A DNA stretch of 64,000 nucleotides from Albimonas marina (GCF_029223255.1 NZ_JARHUC010000002.1:682001-746000); one strand, 5' to 3'. Shown: positions 26,438 through 37,217, counted from the first letter of the stretch. Numbers and translations: made by a program. The notes: generated from the sequence alone by a model not told the origin.

Positions 26438-27186
26438 GACAGGCCGCGCAGGATCAGGGCGGCGCCGGCCAGCGTCAGCACCGCCAGCACGCCGGTGCGG
26501 AACAGCCGCTCGGGCAGGCGCCGGCGCAGGGCCGCGCCGGCGCGCACGCCGGTGACCGACAGAACGATGCCGCAGAGCGAGATCGCCGCCGTCTCGACCG
26601 TCATGATCCCCAGCCGGGTCAGCGCCGCGCCCATGGCGAGGGTCGAGAGGGTGAAGGAGAGGTTGAGCGTGTGCAGGAACACGCCCCGCTCCATCTCCAG
26701 CGACATCAGGAACGGGGTGATCGGCAGCACCTGGCTGCCGGTCAGGCCGTTGATGACGCCGGTGACGAGACCGACGCCCGGGGCGAGCGGCCGCTCGAGC
26801 CGCGGGCGCAGGCGCCAGTGGGGGGTGGCGAAGGCGAAGGCGCACCAGGCGACCAGCGCGCCGCCCAGCGCCGCGCCGGCCACGTCGCCGTCGACCCGCC
26901 CCAGCAGCGCCGCGCCGGCGAGCACGCCCAGCGGGGCCGTCGCCAGCATCGGCCAGAAGCGCCGGATCGCGGGCGCCACCGGCCCCGCCCCCAGCATCAC
27001 CGTGACGTTGGAGGCGAGCGAGGGCGCGAGCACCAGCGGCAGGCTCGCCTTCAGCCCCAGCGACAGCGCCAGGATCGGCAGGCAGGAGGTGGAATAGCCC
27101 AAGCCCGTGGCGCCCTTCACGAAGCCGGCGAAGAGCATCGCGAAGGCGATCACCGCCAGTTCGCCCGTGGTGTAGGAAAGCGTCAT
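26434..27186 (-). CDS. TauE/SafE family permease
   Basis: 250 aa inner-membrane protein with about eight hydrophobic helices. The N-terminal motif FAGFVKGATGLGYSTSCLPIL and the internal GVINGLTGSQVLPITPFL are the two inverted repeats of the family, which exports sulfite, sulfoacetate or related organosulfur anions. Upstream 27187-27669 is GC-rich and I see no gene there. Confidence 0.9.
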   Translation of the reverse strand: MTLSYTTGELAVIAFAMLFAGFVKGATGLGYSTSCLPILALSLGLKASLPLVLAPSLASNVTVMLGAGPVAPAIRRFWPMLATAPLGVLAGAALLGRVDGDVAGAALGGALVAWCAFAFATPHWRLRPRLERPLAPGVGLVTGVINGLTGSQVLPITPFLMSLEMERGVFLHTLNLSFTLSTLAMGAALTRLGIMTVETAAISLCGIVLSVTGVRAGAALRRRLPERLFRTGVLAVLTLAGAALILRGLS

Positions 27187-27669
27187 CCGGCCCCCTCGGC
27201 CCCTCGCCGCGCAGCGTCGATCCCGCGCGCCGCCCTGCCCCGGCCGTCATGCGCGCCCTCCGCCGGGCTGTCCAGCCCCGCCGCCGCCGCGGGGCGCGCG
27301 AGACCGGGGGAGAGGCGGAAGCCCCTGCGCCCTGCGCCCTGCCCCCGCCCCGGCCTCCCTCCCGCGACGGGGACCGCAGCCCGCAGGCTCTCCGGCGCGC
27401 GGGCGGCGCCGACGGCGGGATGGCGCAGGATCGGAGCCGCGGCCGCGGCGCACGCCCGGCGCCCGCGGCCCGCGCCCGGCGCCCGGGGCCGACCCGGGCC
27501 CGCCCGGAGCGCCCCTGCGACGCCCGCCACCCGCGCCGACGCCGGGGGACGGGCGCGCAGCCGCCCGGGTCTCCGCCCCGGCGGAGACCGCCGGCCGCCT
27601 GCGGCCGGGGGCGGGCCCCGGCCCGCGCGGGCGGCGGGGTCGGCGGCCGGCGCGACGCCCGGCGCGGCC

Positions 27670-28725
27670 TCAGCCCGCGACGCGGACCAGGTGGTTGTCC
27701 CAGGCCAGCCCCGGGGTCTCGCGGCGGCGCAGCTCGCGCCCGTCCTCGCCGATCCAGCGCAGCCAGCCCATCCCGTCCGAGAGCAGCAGCCCCGCCCCCG
27801 CCGGCGCCGCGCCGCAGACGTCGGGCTGGTCGATCTCGGCCACGAAGGCGCCGGTGTCGGCGTCGAAGAGATGCGCGACCCCGCCCCGCGGCGAGGTCGC
27901 CGCGACCAGCCGCCCGTCGCCCGAGAAGGCGACCGAGCCGCCGTAGCCCTTCAGCCGCGCCTGCGCCTCGGCCGGCGCCTCGAGCAGCCGCAGCGCAGGC
28001 TCTCCGCGCCGGTGCAGCGCCAGCACGGCGGGGGCGCGGGCGGCCTCGCCCTCCCACTGCATGGCGGCCGCGATCGTGCCGTCGGCGCGCATCGCGATAT
28101 GGCGCAGCGAGGCCTGGCGCTCGGGCGGCTCCAGCGCCTCCAGCACCTCGCCGCGGGGGCACAGATAGGCGAGGTTGGGGCGCATCGAGGCGAGGTTGAG
28201 CTTCTGCCGCTCCATCGCCGGATGGGTGAAGATGCCGCCGTTGGCCACCGCCAGCACGCCGTCCGCCATCTCGATCACGTCGTGGGGGCCGAGGCCGCCC
28301 GAGGGCATCTCCCCGATCCGCCGCCAGTCGCGCACGTCCCAGACGCCCAGGATCCCCCGCTCGCGCTCGTAGTCGTTCTCGGGGGTGTAGAGCAGATGGC
28401 CGTCGGCGGAGATGCAGCCGTGGCCCATGAAATGCACGCCGTCGGGCGTCTCCAGCCGGGCGATCTCGCGCCCGTCGAGGCAGTCGACCACCACGCCGAA
28501 GGTGCCCGGGCGGCGGGCGAAGCCGACGGCGAGGGGGGCGGTGGGGTGCACGGCGGCGGCGTGGCCGCGGTCGGGGAGCGGCAGGCGGAAGACCTCGCCC
28601 CCCTCCGCGTCCAGTCCCACCAGCACGAAGTCGCCCGAGGGCAGCCGCGCGGCGCCGAGGTGGCAGGGCGCGCCGGCCGCGTCCCAGCCCGGGGCCTGCG
28701 TCTGCGTGAGGATGCTTCCGTCCAT
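27670..28725 (-). CDS. DUF1513 domain protein (beta-propeller-like)
   Basis: 351 aa. Repeated strands such as HAAAVHPTAPLAVGFARRPG, HFMGHGCISADGHLLYTPENDYERERGILGVWD and GGLGPHDVIEMADG resemble a seven-bladed propeller, and the family DUF1513 is usually encoded beside imelysin and di-haem DUF1111 proteins. No clear signal peptide in the chosen start. It is 11 bases after the imelysin gene, so it is the last gene of the DUF1111-imelysin-DUF1513 operon. Function unknown; a link to iron uptake is inferred from context. Confidence 0.82.
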   Translation of the reverse strand: MDGSILTQTQAPGWDAAGAPCHLGAARLPSGDFVLVGLDAEGGEVFRLPLPDRGHAAAVHPTAPLAVGFARRPGTFGVVVDCLDGREIARLETPDGVHFMGHGCISADGHLLYTPENDYERERGILGVWDVRDWRRIGEMPSGGLGPHDVIEMADGVLAVANGGIFTHPAMERQKLNLASMRPNLAYLCPRGEVLEALEPPERQASLRHIAMRADGTIAAAMQWEGEAARAPAVLALHRRGEPALRLLEAPAEAQARLKGYGGSVAFSGDGRLVAATSPRGGVAHLFDADTGAFVAEIDQPDVCGAAPAGAGLLLSDGMGWLRWIGEDGRELRRRETPGLAWDNHLVRVAG

Positions 28726-28736
28726 CTCCGCCTCCC

Positions 28737-29912
28737 TCAGTCGCCGTCCAGCGCGTTGAAGCCGGGCGAGATGCCGATGGCGGGCCCGGCCAGATGCTCG
28801 AACCGCTCGCGCGCCGTGTCGATGGCGCTCTGCACCGACTCGACGGCGAAGCGGGTGTTGGGGTCGGTCACCGCCCGGTCGAGCGGGGCGGGCGCGCGGC
28901 GCGCCACCTCCAGCGCCCGGTCCCAGGCGGCGCGCTGCTCGCGCTGGGCCTCCTTGGCGAGCGCCGGGGCGAAGCAGTCCGCGAGCTTCGTCAGCGCCTG
29001 GAGCGACAGCTCCACGTTGCGCAGGCTGCGGCCCGAGCGCCAGGCCTCGGCCTTCGTCGGCCAGGGGCGGTCGTAGCTGCCGAGCGGCTCGCCCAGGCGC
29101 TTCTCGGCGGTCATCCGCGCGCCGCCCATCAGGGCGGTGTAGAGAGCGCGGGGCGGCTCCTCGACCGAGCGGTAGATCGCGCCGTCCCCGGTCGCGGCCT
29201 TGCGCATGTCGGGGGCGTGGCTCTCCTCCCAGTCGCGGCGCAGCTCCTGCGCGGTGCGGGCGAGATCGGCGGTCACGGCGGCGAGCAGGCGGCAGGGGTA
29301 GCCCTTCACGCTGACGTCCGGGGCGTCGGCGTCGAACAGCAGACGCTCGGCGGCCATCAGCCCGCGGCCAGCGACCGAGACCTCGCGGAAGGCGTCCGCG
29401 TCGTCGACGGCCGGATCCTCCTGCGCCAGCAGCCCGTCGACCGAGCGGCGCACGAAGCCGCGGGGGTCGGGCCAGAACTCGATGGCCAGCGCCCGCCCCT
29501 CCGCCTCGGCCGGGCCGAAGCGCAGGTGGGAGACGCCCATCCACTCGTCGAAGGCGCGATGGAAGGCGGCGCGGAGCACCTTGCGCTCGGCGCAGCCCGC
29601 GGCGGCTTCGGCGAGCGCCTGGGCGGCGGTCGCGAAGCCGCGGTGGCCGGGGATCACCTGGCCGGAGAGGGCGGCGTCGGTGATCTTTGCCAGCACCTCG
29701 GTCGAGGTGGCGGCGGAGGTCTTCGAGGAGGCGATGAAGGGCGCGGCGACCATCGCCGCCCCCAGCGCCATGAAGCCCCGACGGCCCGGCCCGCGCAGGC
29801 GGCGCGGCGCGTCGCCGGGGGCCTCTGTGGGGGCCTCTGTGGGGGCGGCGGCCTGCGGGGTCTCGGCGCTCCCGGCGCCTTGGGGGCGGTCGCGGCGGGG
29901 GTCGTCGGACAT
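28737..29912 (-). CDS. Imelysin-family protein (peptidase M75 domain), second copy
   Basis: 391 aa. The N-terminus is long and proline/threonine-rich, followed by RRGFMALGAAMVAAPFIASS, a Tat-like signal. The mature part has LRAAFHRAFDEWMGVSHLRFGPAE and a helical-bundle pattern. It lacks the strict GxHxxE motif of the other imelysin in this cluster, so it belongs to the diverged IrpA-like branch. Its ATG overlaps the stop of the DUF1111 gene by one base (TGATG). Confidence 0.8.
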   Translation of the reverse strand: MSDDPRRDRPQGAGSAETPQAAAPTEAPTEAPGDAPRRLRGPGRRGFMALGAAMVAAPFIASSKTSAATSTEVLAKITDAALSGQVIPGHRGFATAAQALAEAAAGCAERKVLRAAFHRAFDEWMGVSHLRFGPAEAEGRALAIEFWPDPRGFVRRSVDGLLAQEDPAVDDADAFREVSVAGRGLMAAERLLFDADAPDVSVKGYPCRLLAAVTADLARTAQELRRDWEESHAPDMRKAATGDGAIYRSVEEPPRALYTALMGGARMTAEKRLGEPLGSYDRPWPTKAEAWRSGRSLRNVELSLQALTKLADCFAPALAKEAQREQRAAWDRALEVARRAPAPLDRAVTDPNTRFAVESVQSAIDTARERFEHLAGPAIGISPGFNALDGD

Positions 29913-31525
29913 CACAGGGACTCCAGGAAACGGATCAGGGCGGCGCGGTCCGCGGGGGGCATCTCGACCACGCGGTCGCGGGCGGGCTGCGCCTCGCCCC
30001 CGTGCCACAGCACGGCCTCCAGCAGGTCGCGCGCGCGCCCGTCGTGGAGGAACTCGGTATGGCCGCTGACGGTCTGCGTCAGGCCCACGCCCCACAGCGG
30101 CGGGGTGCGCCATTCGGCGCCGTCGGCGCGCGCCTCGGGGCGGTGGTCGGCGAGGCCCTCGCCCATGTCGTGCAACAGCAGGTCGGTGTAGGGCCAGATC
30201 AGCTGGAACGACTGCTCGGGCCGGTCCTCGAGCCGCTGGGTGACGAACTTGGGCGTGTGGCAGGCGGCGCAGCCGGCCTCGTGGAACACCCGCTTGCCGG
30301 CCAGCACCTGGGGGTCGTCCCAGTCGCGGCGGACGGGCACGGCGAGGTTGCGGGCGTAGAAGGTCACCAGGCGCATCGCCTCGGCGTCCGCCTCCAGCCC
30401 GTCTCGCTCGGGGTCGCCGCCATGGGGGGCGTCGCGGCACTCGGTCTGGGCGGGCGTGCATTCGCCCCAGCCGTCGGGGTGAAGCGGGGTGGAGATGCCG
30501 ATGTCGCCGGCGAAGGCGGCGGCCGACTGCTCCTCGACCGTGGGCTTGCCGGCCTTCAGGCCGAAGCGGCCCAGCAGCGGGCGCTGGTGGCGGTCGGACC
30601 AGACCACGTTCGCCCGGCCCGAGATCCCGTCGCCGTCCGCGTCCTCGGGGTCGGCGTTGGCCAGGATGTCCTCGGCCGAGATCGCCTCGAGCAGGCCCAG
30701 CCCGATCATCTGCGGCGCGATGCGGGGCGAGAGCATCGCCCCCTCGGCCAGCGGGCCGTGGCCCAGGTCCTCGGCGGTCCAGGTCGGGCGGCGCAGCTCG
30801 GCCGTCTCGCCGCCGGAGAGGGCGACGGTCTCGTAGCTCCAGTCCACGCCCAGCCGGTACTCGGGCGTCATGCCGGGGAGGGCGAAGTCCTGCAGCTGCT
30901 CGCCGTAGGTCGGGTCGGGGAGGGTCGCGATGTAGCCCTCGATGGCGCGCAGCCCCGCGGGCAGATCCTCGGGCGCGGCGGGGACCGAGACGCGCAGGAA
31001 GATCGTGTTGGCCACGCCCTCGGCGTCCGTGCCCTCGGGCGCGGGGATGTGGCCGCGGCCGTCCTTGAGGTGGCAGCGCTGGCAGGAGCGGGAGTTGTAG
31101 TAGGGCCCCAGCCCGTCGGAGGCCTTGGTCGAGGAGGGCGAGGAGACCCAGAGCTTGCGGAACAGCCCGTTGCCCAGCTTGAAGTCCAGCTCCCGCGCGA
31201 AGGGCATGTTGGCGGAGGACTGGGAGAAGGCGTCCCGGTTCACGTGCTTGCGGGAGGTGGCGGCGCCGGCGGGCATCGCCTCGAACGGCTCGGCGGCGGA
31301 GAAGTCCGTGGGGGGCGCGGTCACGGCGCGGACCTTGGCGGCCTCCTCCGCGGTGCGGGGGATCACGGGGAGGGCGGGGTCCTGCAGCTCCGCCGCGCTC
31401 AGCCCCGCGGCCCCGGGCGGGGGCCCCGCCTGCGCCGCGCCCGGCAGGGCGGCGACGAGCGCCAGCGCCAGCAGGGGGATGCAGCGGGAGGAACGGTCGA
31501 GGGCGGCGGGGGGGGTGAAGGTCAT
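29912..31525 (-). CDS. Di-haem DUF1111 thiol oxidoreductase-like protein
   Basis: 537 aa periplasmic protein. Signal peptide 1-33 (ending AQA-GP). Two c-type haem sites, CQRCH (residues 148-152) and CAACH (419-423), with an overall arrangement like di-haem peroxidases of the MauG type. In this family the gene sits with imelysins; a redox role in metal acquisition is inferred. The 277-base region before it is shared with the divergent porin gene and contains an 11-base G run. Confidence 0.88.
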   Translation of the reverse strand: MTFTPPAALDRSSRCIPLLALALVAALPGAAQAGPPPGAAGLSAAELQDPALPVIPRTAEEAAKVRAVTAPPTDFSAAEPFEAMPAGAATSRKHVNRDAFSQSSANMPFARELDFKLGNGLFRKLWVSSPSSTKASDGLGPYYNSRSCQRCHLKDGRGHIPAPEGTDAEGVANTIFLRVSVPAAPEDLPAGLRAIEGYIATLPDPTYGEQLQDFALPGMTPEYRLGVDWSYETVALSGGETAELRRPTWTAEDLGHGPLAEGAMLSPRIAPQMIGLGLLEAISAEDILANADPEDADGDGISGRANVVWSDRHQRPLLGRFGLKAGKPTVEEQSAAAFAGDIGISTPLHPDGWGECTPAQTECRDAPHGGDPERDGLEADAEAMRLVTFYARNLAVPVRRDWDDPQVLAGKRVFHEAGCAACHTPKFVTQRLEDRPEQSFQLIWPYTDLLLHDMGEGLADHRPEARADGAEWRTPPLWGVGLTQTVSGHTEFLHDGRARDLLEAVLWHGGEAQPARDRVVEMPPADRAALIRFLESL

Positions 31526-31630
31526 GTCGACTCGGCTCCGGCGACTTCCCGAGCGGTATGGTCGGAATTGAACGGGGGCCGCAAGGCGTCGGCCGGTCAC
31601 AGCCGCGCGCTTGGGCACGGCGGGGGGCGC

Positions 31631-31641
31631 GGGGGGGGGGG
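31631..31641. repeat. Eleven-base poly-G tract between divergent genes
   Basis: A run of 11 G in the 277-base gap between the di-haem protein gene (start 31525, minus) and the porin gene (start 31803, plus). Just after it, a 20-base unit starting GCGCGCAGGCG is repeated at 31651 and 31683 (period 32). The rest of the gap is GC-rich. Confidence 0.7.
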
Positions 31642-31802
31642 CGGTCGCGCGCGCGCAGGCGTGGCCGGGGGATCGCAGCCAAGCGCGCAGGCGCGGCCGG
31701 AGGGCCACAGGCCGGGGGCGGGCATGGCCGCAGGGGGGACGGGGCGCGCCTTTGCGGCTAGGTTGACCCTGCCCCTTTCGCCCGACGCCGCCGCCGGTGC
31801 CC

Positions 31803-33020
31803 ATGACGACGCCCCCTGCCCGACCTCGCCCGCCCCGCGCCGCGCGGCGCCTGCTCGCCCTGCTGACGCTGCTCGCGGCCCAGGCGCTGCCCGCGGCGCC
31901 GGCGCTGGCCGAGGACGCCGCCGACGGCCTGCCGCGCACCGCCGTGCGGCTGCCCGACGGGGGCGTGCTGCGTCTCTACGGGCAGATCAACCGGGGGCTT
32001 CTGTATTACGACGACGGCCGCTCGCAGCGCGGTTATGCGCTGATCGACAACGCCAATTCGCCCTCGCGCATCGGGCTGAACTACCTGCGCGCCGGCGAGC
32101 GCACGACTTGGGAGGGGGTCTTCGAGGCGGGCTATTCGCCCTATTCGTCCGACCGCGCCTCGCAGAGCGAACCGCGGCCCTCGCGCGACGATTTCGAGCT
32201 GAGCCGCAACAACATCCGCAAGCTGGAGCTCGCCGTCTCCCGCCCCGTGCTGGGCAAGCTGAGCCTGGGCCAGGGCTCGATGGCGAGCGACGGGATCACC
32301 GAGATCGACTTCTCCGAGACCTCGGTTGCGGCCTATTCCAGCATCGGCGCCTCGGCCGCGGGGCAGTTCCTGCGGCTCTCGCCCGCCGGCGGCGGGGGCC
32401 TGAGCGGGATCCGCGTGACCGACGCCTTCGCAAGCTTCGACGGCGCCCGGCGGGCGCGGCTGCGATACGACACGCCGCCGATCGCGAAGGCGATCACGGC
32501 CTCGGTCTCCTACGGGCACAACCTGCTGAGCGACTCGGCGGCGGAGCGGGAGAAGGCGCTGCTCGACCTCGCCCTGCGGTTCGAGCGCAAGCAGGGCCAT
32601 TACTGGCTGAGCGCGGGGGGCGGCTACCACGGGCAGGTCGGCGGCACGCAGATCCTGGCGGGGTCGGGCTCGGTCCTGCACGTGCCGACGGGGCTGAACC
32701 TGACGCTCGCGGCGGGGGCGGAGGACGACACCAGCTCCCGCATCCTCTACGCCAAGCTGGGGGTGCGGCGCCCGAAGCTGGCGCCTTGGGGGGAGACGGC
32801 CTTCTCGGTCGACCTCTACGCGGCGCGGGATCCGGTGCTCGACCTGGCGGCGGGGATCGCCTCGTCGTCCAGCCGCTCGGTCGGGCTGGCGGTGGTGCAG
32901 AAGATCGACGCCGCGCGGGTCGAGCTGTGGGGGACCTGGCGGGCCTTCCGCTACGCCGACAGTTCGGCCGACTACGAGGACGGCCACGCCCTCTTCGCCG
33001 GGGCGCGCTGGCGGTTCTGA
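31803..33020 (+). CDS. Porin-like outer-membrane beta-barrel protein
   Basis: 405 aa. Signal peptide about 1-36 (ending ALA-ED). The mature start LRLYGQINRGLLYYDDG is typical of Gram-negative general porins, amphipathic strands continue throughout, and the last residue is phenylalanine (AGARWRF), the usual outer-membrane insertion signal. Start could also be the GTG at 31797. It runs opposite to the surrounding imelysin genes. A GC hairpin at 33038-33059 separates its end from the convergent barrel gene. Confidence 0.85.
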   Translation: MTTPPARPRPPRAARRLLALLTLLAAQALPAAPALAEDAADGLPRTAVRLPDGGVLRLYGQINRGLLYYDDGRSQRGYALIDNANSPSRIGLNYLRAGERTTWEGVFEAGYSPYSSDRASQSEPRPSRDDFELSRNNIRKLELAVSRPVLGKLSLGQGSMASDGITEIDFSETSVAAYSSIGASAAGQFLRLSPAGGGGLSGIRVTDAFASFDGARRARLRYDTPPIAKAITASVSYGHNLLSDSAAEREKALLDLALRFERKQGHYWLSAGGGYHGQVGGTQILAGSGSVLHVPTGLNLTLAAGAEDDTSSRILYAKLGVRRPKLAPWGETAFSVDLYAARDPVLDLAAGIASSSSRSVGLAVVQKIDAARVELWGTWRAFRYADSSADYEDGHALFAGARWRF

Positions 33021-33063
33021 GGGGCGCGGGCGCGCAGGGCGCCCACGCCGGAGGGCGCCGCGA

Positions 33064-34134
33064 TCAGATCTCGCCGCCGAACTCGGTGGTCAGCAGCAGG
33101 CCGATGGTGTGGGAGGTCTCTCCCCCCTCGCGGCCCAGCCGGTAGGCGGCGGAGACGGAGGCCGCCTCGCTCAGCGCATAGTCGACGCTGACCGTGCCGA
33201 GGTGGTCGACAGGCGCGCGGTCGACGTCGCGCAGCGCGTAGGTCAGGGACACGCCCCAGTCGCCCCGGACCAGGCCGCCGCCCACGGTCAGGTAGCGCGC
33301 GTCGTCCACGCCGCCGCCGGCGTTGGAGAAGAACGCGCCCTCGCCCGTCAGCACGCCGGTGATCTCATCTGTCAGCGGCGCCTCATGCAGGACGCCGGCG
33401 ACGAAGCCCCACTCGTCGTTCGGATCGCCCCGCCCGGCCGCCAGCCGGCGCAGGCCCAGCGACCAGGAGGTTCCCTCGCCCGCGCCGCCGGTCAGGGCGA
33501 CCGCGAAGCTCTCCAGGCTCTCGGTGTTGCCGGCGCCGCCGTCGGACAGGCGCGTGCGGCCGCGGTTCGTGATCAGGCTCTCGGACAGGACGGTGGTGTC
33601 GGCGAAGAACAGCGAGCCGGTCAGCACCGCCTCCCCGCCCGGGAAGCCCGCCAGCGGCACGGAGGCGCCGAAGCCGATCTGCTCGGCGACCTCGTAGTCC
33701 TCGGCGAAGTCGGTTCCGTAGATGCCGGGCGCGAGGTCCCAGGCGAAGCCGAAGTCGGGATGGATCTTGCCGCCCCGGAAGCTGGCGCCGAGCGCGTCGA
33801 CCTCCACGAACAGCTCGTCGAGATACAGGCCCTCGTCCCCGAAGAAGCGGTCGTTCGTGGGGTCGAGCACCGGCTCGAAGGTGACGTGGCCGGCGAGGCG
33901 CGCCCAGTCGGTCAGGTGCAGGACCGCGCCGCCTTCGAGCGTGGTGTAGACGTCGGTCAGCTCGGCCGCGTCGTCGGTCGAGGCGACGGTGGCGTCCATC
34001 TGCAGCTCGCCCAGCGCTTCCCACTCCAGGCGGGGGGCGACCTGGGCGGCGGCGGGGGCGGCGGCGAGCGTGGCGGCCAGGGCGGCGGCGCCGGACAGGA
34101 CGGCGCCGCGCGCCCGCGACTGGGTCGGGATCAT
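33064..34134 (-). CDS. Outer-membrane barrel-like protein in the imelysin cluster
   Basis: 356 aa. Signal peptide about 1-31 (ending AAA-QV). Alternating hydrophobic strands (YTTLEGGAVLHLTDWARLAGHVTFEP, FRGGKIHPDFGFAWD, SYTLGxxY-like ends) fit a beta-barrel of the kind found beside imelysin genes, though no named family is certain. It does not end in an aromatic residue. Its 197-base leader holds a Zur-like box and an intrinsic terminator hairpin on the coding strand. Confidence 0.65.
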   Translation of the reverse strand: MIPTQSRARGAVLSGAAALAATLAAAPAAAQVAPRLEWEALGELQMDATVASTDDAAELTDVYTTLEGGAVLHLTDWARLAGHVTFEPVLDPTNDRFFGDEGLYLDELFVEVDALGASFRGGKIHPDFGFAWDLAPGIYGTDFAEDYEVAEQIGFGASVPLAGFPGGEAVLTGSLFFADTTVLSESLITNRGRTRLSDGGAGNTESLESFAVALTGGAGEGTSWSLGLRRLAAGRGDPNDEWGFVAGVLHEAPLTDEITGVLTGEGAFFSNAGGGVDDARYLTVGGGLVRGDWGVSLTYALRDVDRAPVDHLGTVSVDYALSEAASVSAAYRLGREGGETSHTIGLLLTTEFGGEI

Positions 34135-34179
34135 TCTCGGACTCCTCGAAGGACCGCCCGCGGGGAGGACGCGGGCGAG

Positions 34180-34210
34180 AAAAAAAAGGCCGCCCCGCGG
34201 ATGCGGAACG
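34180..34210 (-). terminator. Intrinsic terminator in the leader of the barrel gene
   Basis: On the minus strand: CGTTCCGC, loop ATCC, GCGGGGCG (two G-U pairs), then GCC and eight T. It ends 46 bases before the ATG of the barrel gene at 34134. It may end the imelysin transcript or attenuate the barrel gene. Confidence 0.65.
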
Positions 34211-34292
34211 ACCTGGCTGGCCGCGACGCGTCCTCCCGTGGTGGAGAGGACGTCCCGGCTGGCGGCCCGGGCGCGCGGCCCGGGCGGATTTT

Positions 34293-34310
34293 GTTATGTT
34301 ATATCATTTC
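34293..34310. promoter_or_regulatory. Zur/Fur-like palindromic box
   Basis: GAAATGATATAACATAAC on the minus strand, centred on the near-palindrome ATGATATAACAT. It is similar to the alphaproteobacterial Zur box (ATGTTATA...TATAACAT type). It is strongly AT-rich in a GC-rich background and lies 160 bases upstream of the barrel gene, just after the imelysin stop. Binding by Zur is inferred. Confidence 0.45.
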
Positions 34311-34330
34311 GCCTTTCGCAAGGCGTGACG

Positions 34331-35632
<1,302 letters not shown>

Positions 35633-36005
35633 GAGGCGCCTCCTGCAAGCGGGGACCGGGGGGCGGTCGGGGATGGGCTCTCCCCGCTGATTAGCCGAGC
35701 GAAACGCTCAGGAAAAGGGGGCGACGCGATTCCCCGATGAAAAAACTCGGATTGCCGGAGCCGGCGCGAGGCCTGCCGCAGCGGCCCTCGGCGCCCCGCG
35801 CCTGTTCAGGGCGAGTTCACGAGCCGAAACGCCCGCGACATAAAATTGCTGATCGGCGGTCAATTCCGTGGCGGCGCCCGGCCTGCGGCAACTTGACGAC
35901 CGCGTCGCGCGCCCCCTAGCGTCCTTTCCACAGCGCAATTTCGCGCGTCGGAGGCCGGCACGGGAGGGTTTCGCCGGCCCCGCGCGTTCAGGGAGGAATT
36001 CGACC

Positions 36006-37184
36006 ATGAAGCTCATCGCCCGCCTCGCGGCGGCCGCATCCCTTGCGGCGCTCGCCGCCGGGACCGCCTCGGCCGAGATCAAGATCGCCCATGTCTACGG
36101 CAAGACCGGCCCGCTGGAGGCCTATGCCAAGCAGTCCCACACCGGGCTGATGATGGGGCTGGAATACGCCACCGGCGGCACCATGGAGATCGACGGCGAG
36201 AAGATCGTCGTGATCGAGAAGGACACCCAGCTCAAGCCCGACCAGGGCAAGGCCCTGCTGGCCGAGGCCTATGGCGACGACGAGGTGGACATCGCGGTCG
36301 GGCCCGTGTCCTCGGGCGTGGCGCTGGCGATGCTGCCGGTCGCGCAGGAATACGAGAAGATCCTGATCGTCGAGCCGGCGGTGGCGGACTCGATCACCGG
36401 CGAGAACTGGAACCGCTTCATCTTCCGAACCGGGCGCAACAGCTCGCAGGACGCGATCTCGAACGCTGTGGCGCTGGGCAAGGAGGGGACCAAGATCGCC
36501 ACCCTCGCCCAGGACTACGCCTTCGGCCGCGACGGGGTGGCGGCGTTCAAGGAGGCGCTGGCGAACACCGGGGCGGAGCTGGTGCACGAGGAATACGTGC
36601 CCACCGACACCACCGACTTCACCGCGGCGGCCGAGCGGATCTTCAACGCGATGAAGGATCTGGACGGCGAGAAGAAGCTGTTCGTGATCTGGGCCGGCGG
36701 CGGCAACCCGATGTCCAAGGTCAACGCCATGGACCCCTCCCGCTTCGGGATCGAGATCGCCACGGGCGGCAACATCCTGGCCGCCATGCCCGCCTACAAG
36801 GAGTTCCCGGGCATGGAGGGGGCGACGTATTACTACTACGAGATCCCCAAGAACCCGATCAACGACTGGCTGGTGAGCGAGCATCAGTCCCGCTTCGGGA
36901 GCCCGCCCGACTTCTTCACCGCCGGCGGCATGGCCGCGGGGCTCGCGGTGGTCGAGGCGATCAAGAAGGCCGGCGGCACGGACACCGAGGACCTGATCGC
37001 GGCCATGGAAGGCATGAGCTGGGAGACGCCCAAGGGCACGATGACCTTCCGCAAGGAGGATCACCAGGCGCTGCAGTCCATGTACCACTTCAAGATCAAG
37101 GTGGACCCGAACGTCGAATGGGCGATCCCCGAGCTCGTGAAGGAGCTCAAGATCGAGGACATGGACATCCCGATCCGCAACTGA
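36006..37184 (+). CDS. Liv-type ABC transporter substrate-binding protein
   Basis: 392 aa periplasmic binding protein of the Leu/Ile/Val (peripla_BP_6) type. Signal peptide 1-23 (ending ASA-EI). Mature start IKIAHVYGKTGPLEAYAKQSHTGLMMGLEYATGG, later VGPVSSGVALAMLP and TDTTDFTAAAERIF. GGAGG lies 8 bases before the ATG. It heads a full importer: binding protein, two ATPases, two permeases. Substrate (amino acid, amide or short organic acid) cannot be told from sequence. Confidence 0.93.
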   Translation: MKLIARLAAAASLAALAAGTASAEIKIAHVYGKTGPLEAYAKQSHTGLMMGLEYATGGTMEIDGEKIVVIEKDTQLKPDQGKALLAEAYGDDEVDIAVGPVSSGVALAMLPVAQEYEKILIVEPAVADSITGENWNRFIFRTGRNSSQDAISNAVALGKEGTKIATLAQDYAFGRDGVAAFKEALANTGAELVHEEYVPTDTTDFTAAAERIFNAMKDLDGEKKLFVIWAGGGNPMSKVNAMDPSRFGIEIATGGNILAAMPAYKEFPGMEGATYYYYEIPKNPINDWLVSEHQSRFGSPPDFFTAGGMAAGLAVVEAIKKAGGTDTEDLIAAMEGMSWETPKGTMTFRKEDHQALQSMYHFKIKVDPNVEWAIPELVKELKIEDMDIPIRN

Positions 37185-37217
37185 GGCCCCGGCGCTTTCT
37201 CGCGCCGGCCGCCCCAC

